Assembly: GCA_023374045.1 (NCBI GenBank)
Contig: CM041778.1
Coordinates: forward strand, 401,076,438-401,140,437
Reading direction: 5' to 3'
DNA length: 64,000 bases
Source of the DNA: Limonium bicolor
Taxonomy: Eukaryota; Streptophyta; Magnoliopsida; Caryophyllales; Plumbaginaceae
Below, in pieces: positions 58,751 through 64,000 of the stretch (position 1 is the first letter of the stretch; every line of letters starts with the position of its first letter). The translations under genes and the position numbers were made by a program. The notes below the pieces were generated by a model. It did not search any database. It saw only the letters and a program-made list of their open reading frames with translations, and was not told where the DNA came from.

Positions 58751-60446
58751 CTAAATCATCTGCCTATAATGATCAGCTCCCGGTCCCATATGGTGATGAA
58801 TCAGATACTGATCACTCGCCACCATCCCACCTCCACCCGCAACACTCCCAGTCAATCCATAAACCCCACCATTCTGCCCCATGAATTGCTGCTGCGCCGT
58901 TTGCACCATATGCTGGTGCCCCGCATACGATCTCTGCACATGATGATCCCTCTGTCTCCTTAGCTCCAATACCTTACGGTGTGAGTTCGAGTGTTTTGTC
59001 GGCACAAACGTTGGACTCGCTGCCGGTCTATACTCCGGTACCAACCTCCCAGACTTGTACCTCACTCCACAAGCATTACACAGTGTCTTTGGTCCCATGG
59101 GTCCAGTCCTCCATTGTGGTGTCTTCTCAGCCGCACAGTGTAGGCATCGTCTAAGTGGTTCAACACCATTGGCGCCATTCCCGTTACAGTTGGTGGCGGA
59201 CACACCTTGGCCAGTCTCACGTTTTTTCCCGTGTCGTTTGTGGTGTGGTATAGGGTTGGGAGTATCGCCGCCATCGTTGGTTTGGTGGTGGTTTCGGAAG
59301 ATGAATTGGAAGTTGCGGTGGTTAGGGGTGGAGATGAAACCATGAGGAGACGGGTTGACCAGTCGGATGGTGCGACTCGTGAGATTTTACTACGGGCTTT
59401 TCCTGGGACTGAAGTGACGTCAGGATGGAGGAGGTGTGGTGGTGGTGGGTAGTGGTGGTGGGTGTTGTTGGGACGGAATTGTGGTGGGGCGGATAGACCG
59501 GGTTGTGGGTTTGAGGCGGTGGTTGTTGTGAGGTGGAATGCGGTGCCCTGTTGTTGTGGTGGGTGTGGTTGAGGTCTTCATTTGAGAAGGATTCCTCCAC
59601 GAATTTTGATAACCATTCTAGTTCTGCCGTGTCATCATACTGTTGAAGATTGAAAAGAGGAAGCCGCGCGATGATCAGTAAATAATTGAATTGATTAAAC
59701 GTTCTTAACTGAAGAAAAACTAAATTCTTTAAACTGAAATAAATAAATAAACAGTACTAGTATTGTGATTGCTGTAAAAATAGTAAATTCCATTCCTTTT
59801 TTGCAATATATTTTTTCTGATTTTATTTTTTTTAACTGTTTTTAGATTGTAGAACGTGCAATGTAATAATGCGCATTCAAATTCCAATGTAAAATTAGGT
59901 ATAGTACTACTAAAAGAAAAAAGAAAAAACAGAATGACATTTAATATCACGGCGGTGATTAATTTGAGAGGCCACTTGAGATAGTATAGGCAAAGACTGG
60001 CGTAAAATTAAGAGAAGAATAAGTACTGTTTGAACATATCATAGAGTGGAGAGAGAGAGAGAAGATGCATAAGACTTGTTCTGGTACATACATACTTGCC
60101 AATTTTAGAAACAACTGATTGTAATCTGTTTGTTAGAACTGCCATTCGAATACGAGAGATGAGAAGGGGATTAATTAAAAAAAATAAAAGTCGTGAAGAT
60201 TACCGGAAAGCAAAGCTCGTTGGAGAATTTAGCGTCGGCGAAGCTGCGGCATAGGAAGTCAGTTGGGGATAAATTGTGGTCAGCACCAGAGACAGAGGAG
60301 TTGCAGCTGTCAACAGCGGTAACAGTGGAGGAATCGGTAGAGTTTCCGGCAAGACCACAGGAGTTATCTAAGAAGGTATCATTCATTATGTCATCACCAT
60401 TGGGAAGGTCTAGTAGGTCTTCGACGATGAAGTCTGTCACTTCCAT
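58751..60446 (-). CDS. Class I GATA-type zinc-finger transcription factor (frame broken)
   Basis: Exon 1 is 60446-60204 (81 codons) and exon 2 is 59639-58751, with a 564-bp GT-AG intron. Exon 1 begins [19 protein letters not shown], the acidic N-terminal motif of subfamily I GATA factors. Exon 2 starts [20 protein letters not shown], another subfamily hallmark, followed by a His/Pro/Thr-rich region. The zinc finger [20 protein letters not shown] - [15 protein letters not shown] - [12 protein letters not shown] has the plant C-X2-C-X18-C-X2-C spacing and would bind (A/T)GATA(A/G) sites in the nucleus. The exon-2 start and the zinc finger are in different frames: the first stops at 59322 and the finger frame opens at 59386. 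A VPGKARSK segment typical of the family is in the third frame at about 59412-59389. Either indels or an assembly error; if real, the finger is lost. Confidence 0.85.
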
Positions 60447-60760
60447 TTAAGAGTTGTACGTACGTAGTTCTGGTATTTGTGATTAGGATTGGATAATGAG
60501 TGAGAATGGATAGAGAGTAAGGGAAAATGAGACAAGAGAGTGTAGAAGTAGTTGAGAGAGGAAGAAGTCGATCGAGTTTGAGTTTGGGGTGTGTGAGAGT
60601 AGGAAGAAGGTAGAGGATGATAGAGAGGAGGAGCATAATGAGGGGGAGAGTACGGGGGGTTAAAAGGGGTGAGCTGTGGGTTGGGGAAAATATAAAAATG
60701 TGAAAAAGAAGAATAAGGGAAATATATATATATGATAACTATGAAAGGAAATTTCAAAAA
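60447..60760 (-). promoter_or_regulatory. 5' leader and core promoter region of the GATA gene
   Basis: On the - strand a CT-rich leader (ACTCTCTATCATCCTCTACC and similar) precedes the ATG. TA-rich stretches at about 60681-60690 and 60719-60732 are candidate TATA elements. The exact start site is not determinable. Confidence 0.4.
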
Positions 60761-61597
60761 CCGAATAATACTACTACTGTATATGTATATGTTTATAATA
60801 GTAGTAATCTAATGAATATGATCAGAGCATCTTTACCTGGCTGCAGAGGATTAAACATAATCAAGTTCTAATTTAGGAGGGTTCTTCTCTTCCTCACACT
60901 CACAGCTTGCATTTTGCAGGTAATATTCTTCTCTCTCTACTTCACTCGTTTCGTCTAGCTGCCGTCAAATGACACTCCTACCCTTACTTCTAATTTCTTT
61001 TTTTCCATGTGTTGGTAAAAATATATATACATACATATGAATAGGGTTGGGTTGAGTTTGGTTTGGTATGGTTATGTTTCTTTTATAAATATGATGTTAT
61101 CATGTGGTGTGGTGGGATAGTATTGCCAACGGGTGTAACACCACACCACCATCACCAACACCATGACTGCCTTTTGCAAAACTAACGCTTAACCATGAAT
61201 GAATATTCCCTTCTCCCCCCCGCTTTCGAAAGATGCGGGAATATAGGAAAGAAAAAGCATCAAAGTGAGAAATTCCTGGGTTACTTACAACGTGATGCCT
61301 TTTTACTGCAGCAGTCGACTATTCAAGCTCGTAACTAATTCAACCACTTTAATCTTAATTTTGTCTATTTATAAGATGGCATGGTAAAAATTCTGTGGGA
61401 TGTCTTTTCAATTTTTGAGGGAAAAAATAAGTACTAACATGTTTTTTGATTTTTTTTCTGTCTCAGTAAAATGGTCTATTAATTGTCGTAGAAGTAGGTG
61501 TCTATATACCAGTAAAGGAGAGATTACATCACCATTTCTTCGGTATATAAGTATAAGTCAATTATCCTACAAAGTTCCTATATTATCAGATCATATA

Positions 61598-61823
61598 CTC
61601 CATCCATCCTGAATTGATCGTCTTGTTTACTATTTGGATATATCGTTTGACTTCAATTTTTAACATATAAGATAAATTAATTTTGAACATTTAAGTTTTG
61701 TATATGAATCCTTACATGATAAATTATATGTTATAAAATTTTGTTTTATAAAATTATTTTATCTTATATGCTTAATATTGAAATGGAAAAACGTATGATA
61801 AAGTAAACATGACGATCAATTCG
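61598..61823. mobile_element. Stowaway-like MITE, copy 1
   Basis: Begins CTCCATCCATCCTGAATTGA after TA. The two halves are inverted (TGATCGTCTTGTTTAC ... GTAAACATGACGATCAATTC). The right end is decayed. About 226 bp, no ORF. Confidence 0.65.
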
Positions 61824-61987
61824 TATCTAACTTTGATTCTGTCAAATCAACCTTGCTTTGAAACAAGAATGCCAAAACAGGAAATGATTGCATCCCCTGA
61901 ACCGAAACCTATCTCTTTTTGTGAATAATGAACCGCGAGTGGCAGTTGATGTGAATTCTCACGGTATGTTAATTTCCCTCGCATTTA

Positions 61988-62224
61988 CTCCCTCCGTTCT
62001 AACTTATTGACCGTCTTGTTTGTTTTATGGCACGTTTTTCTATTTTAATATTAAGCATATAAGATAAAATAATTTTATAAAACTAAATTTTATAACATAT
62101 AGTTTATCATGTAAGGATTCATATGCAAAACTTAAATTTTCAAAATTAATTTATCTTATATGTTAAAAATTAAAGTCAAACGACATGTCCAAATAATAAA
62201 CAAGACGATCAATTCAGGAGGGAG
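61988..62224. mobile_element. Stowaway-like MITE, copy 2 (inverted to copy 1)
   Basis: CTCCCTCCGTTCTAACTTAT ... CAGGAGGGAG, flanked by TA at 61986-61987 and 62225-62226. The interior (ATTAAGCATATAAGATAAAA, AAGGATTCATATGCAAAACT) is the reverse complement of copy 1. The CTCCCTCCG end and TA duplication are Stowaway (Tc1/Mariner) features. Confidence 0.8.
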
Positions 62225-64000
62225 TACAAATTAGTATAAAGGACCACTGACTATCTTCTTCGTACGAGCATTAAGCTTATGATGAGAACAAGAAGGAAAC
62301 AAATGTTATCGGAAATGATAGAGCAAGAGTACACCACATCCCTTACTTCTATATTTGTCACGGTGTCTGACCGCCGACAACAAATTGTATTTCTTCATGG
62401 CATGGTCAATAATGTAAAACTATGAACCATATATGTATATTACATAGTATTTTTGGGTATGGTATGGTATGGCATGGCCGATATTTATGTTACACTACAG
62501 CAGCGCAGCGGGCGATGGCCGCGGGGTCGGCCCACTGCATATTCATAATTTTCTGAAACTTATGTCTCCTATCTTCATTCATCACTCCAGTCAGCCAGCC
62601 AGCCGCCCCCCATCCTTCCACCCACGCACATCCAGACACTGTGAGAAGAAAAAAGCGAGTGAAAAAAACAGTAGTAAAACAAAACGAGTAACTGTACTAC
62701 TATCTCAATGTCAATCAAACTAGTTGATTTGTGAGGGTAAAAACGTAACACTATTTGTGGCACTGGCAGGAGTAGAAGTAAGTACTATTATATTCATTGG
62801 GATTAGGGGAGATAATGAATGTAGATGATTAAGAGCTGACCACCACACATTACTGTAGTACTAGCAAGTACTATTTGTTAAATGAAATACATAAATTTAA
62901 CAGACCAGCATCATGCACCTCCTCCTCCTGCTGCTTATGTTTGAAGAGAATCGATCTCTTTGCAGCAGGTTTATGTTGGCTCGACTCGTCCCTTTGTGTT
63001 TTGTGATGGAGGAGAAGGGAACTATCATTCGGGTTTCCTTTTTTTTTTTAATTTAATTTGCTGTTGCTTTCATTAGTGTCCAAGTTTCACAGCCGGATTC
63101 CTCTGACCCCGGCCCCTTCTAATCTTTTAATCTTGTATTATTATTATTTTTCTCTTTTTAATGTCATAATAGCAGTGTTTTGTTATCGATCGTTAAATAT
63201 CATATTATGACCTCGGTTCTTGTGATTCCTCTAGATTATTTTAAATGTCATTTATTAAAAACGTAGTATATTACTTTAATTTATCACCCCCGATAATTAA
63301 ACAATTGACTGACATTGCAGGAGTTGTTTAGTTTAGGTATTAATATCTTGTACTACTGTTTTTTAATTATTATTTAATCTCTAACACTTAGTTTTATGTT
63401 TATTAATCGTAATTATTTTTGTGAAGAACTTTGCACTTGGTTGCTTGCTCCCCATGTTACTGCACGATACTCACAGCTCAGCTATACTGACCCGGTTGTA
63501 TTAATCTTGACACGTGTCTTACTTAACCTTCTTTACCACTGTTTAACTTTTTCTGCCATGTCGGATTCCTACCGCGCCCTCGTCCCTTTTTATCCGTTTA
63601 CTGTGTGCGTGACCCATTGGTGTTAATTCCAGCCGGCTAGCCAGCAAGCAGATAAATGTTATAGGGATCAGAGCTCTCTCTTCATTCGACGATTTTTTAA
63701 CTCTTTTCATGGCTCGCTCGCTGTACTTTTATTTCCTTTTTTACGGGGAGTGAAGAATTCTTTTGATTTGGGTTTTTTGGGCAACGGCATTAACAATTTT
63801 AAAATAAAAAGTCGTACAAGGATTTGAAGTGATGTTTTGAATATTTCAATCAAACAGTTTTAGTTTCACACAATTGGGGAAAAAGTGATTGTCCGGTATT
63901 AATATTCAGGTCAAATGTCAATGACCTTCTATGTACTAGTATCATACTATGAATTGACGCTTGGCCTGCGGGCTGCGGCTCATGCTCATGCATACTAGTA
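62225..64000. other. No gene seen
   Basis: AT-rich sequence with short ORFs. A palindromic GACACGTGTC (G-box/ABRE core) lies at about 63509-63518, but no gene is visible near it within the window. Confidence 0.35.

Overview
The window looks like nuclear DNA of a flowering plant, most likely a eudicot. It is AT-rich, with GT-AG introns of roughly 80-600 bp. It carries a plastid-targeted chaperonin gene, an early-nodulin-like (phytocyanin) gene and a plant class I GATA factor, plus nested plant-type transposons: Ty1/copia, Ty3/gypsy-like LTRs, CACTA/EnSpm, MULE, LINE and Stowaway/Tourist MITEs. The species cannot be told from the sequence. One run of exactly 500 N (43085-43584) is a scaffold gap.

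Layout. 1-2223: retroelement-like internal or LTR sequence with GC-rich hairpin repeats and a TATA box. 2224 to about 8340: a decayed long LTR (TGTAACACCCC terminus) interrupted by a solo-LTR-like insert (2513-3961) and a non-autonomous CACTA element, CACTA-A (5996-7837). 9825-10496: two-exon early-nodulin-like gene, + strand. 11210-15929: degraded copia element on the - strand with unusual TA...TA LTR ends and an AGCTT target duplication. 15935 to about 17400: LINE remnant. 18800-25908: remnant of a gypsy-like element, - strand, with a putative 4.3 kb LTR. 25909-29717: no gene, one LINE-like tail. 29718-31025: CACTA-like hairpin element (CACTA-D).

32554-35982: the best-preserved host gene, plastid chaperonin 60 beta, + strand. 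All coding exons keep frame, but a TAG stops it 13 codons before the tail that is still encoded downstream. 36712-37517: foldback element. 38005-41814: a Mutator-like element with six 26-27 bp palindromes, a broken MuDR-type transposase and a plant mobile domain gene, cut by CACTA-B at 41815. CACTA-B (- strand) and CACTA-C (+ strand, transposase plus Ulp1-like protease exons) face each other across the gap. 47221-48955: 5'-truncated LINE. 49855-50870: two LINE ORF1 remnants of different types on opposite strands. 50945-55671: young copia element, - strand, with a 1101-codon open pol frame, near-identical LTRs and a GTTTG target duplication. 55677-58750: no gene.

58751-60446: class I GATA zinc-finger gene on the - strand, two exons, with a frame break in exon 2. 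61598-62224: two Stowaway-like MITEs in opposite orientation upstream of it. 62225-64000: no gene seen.

The three host genes are unrelated to one another (plastid protein folding, cell-surface/GPI protein, transcription factor). They sit as islands in a transposon landscape, and most coding capacity in the window belongs to mobile elements.
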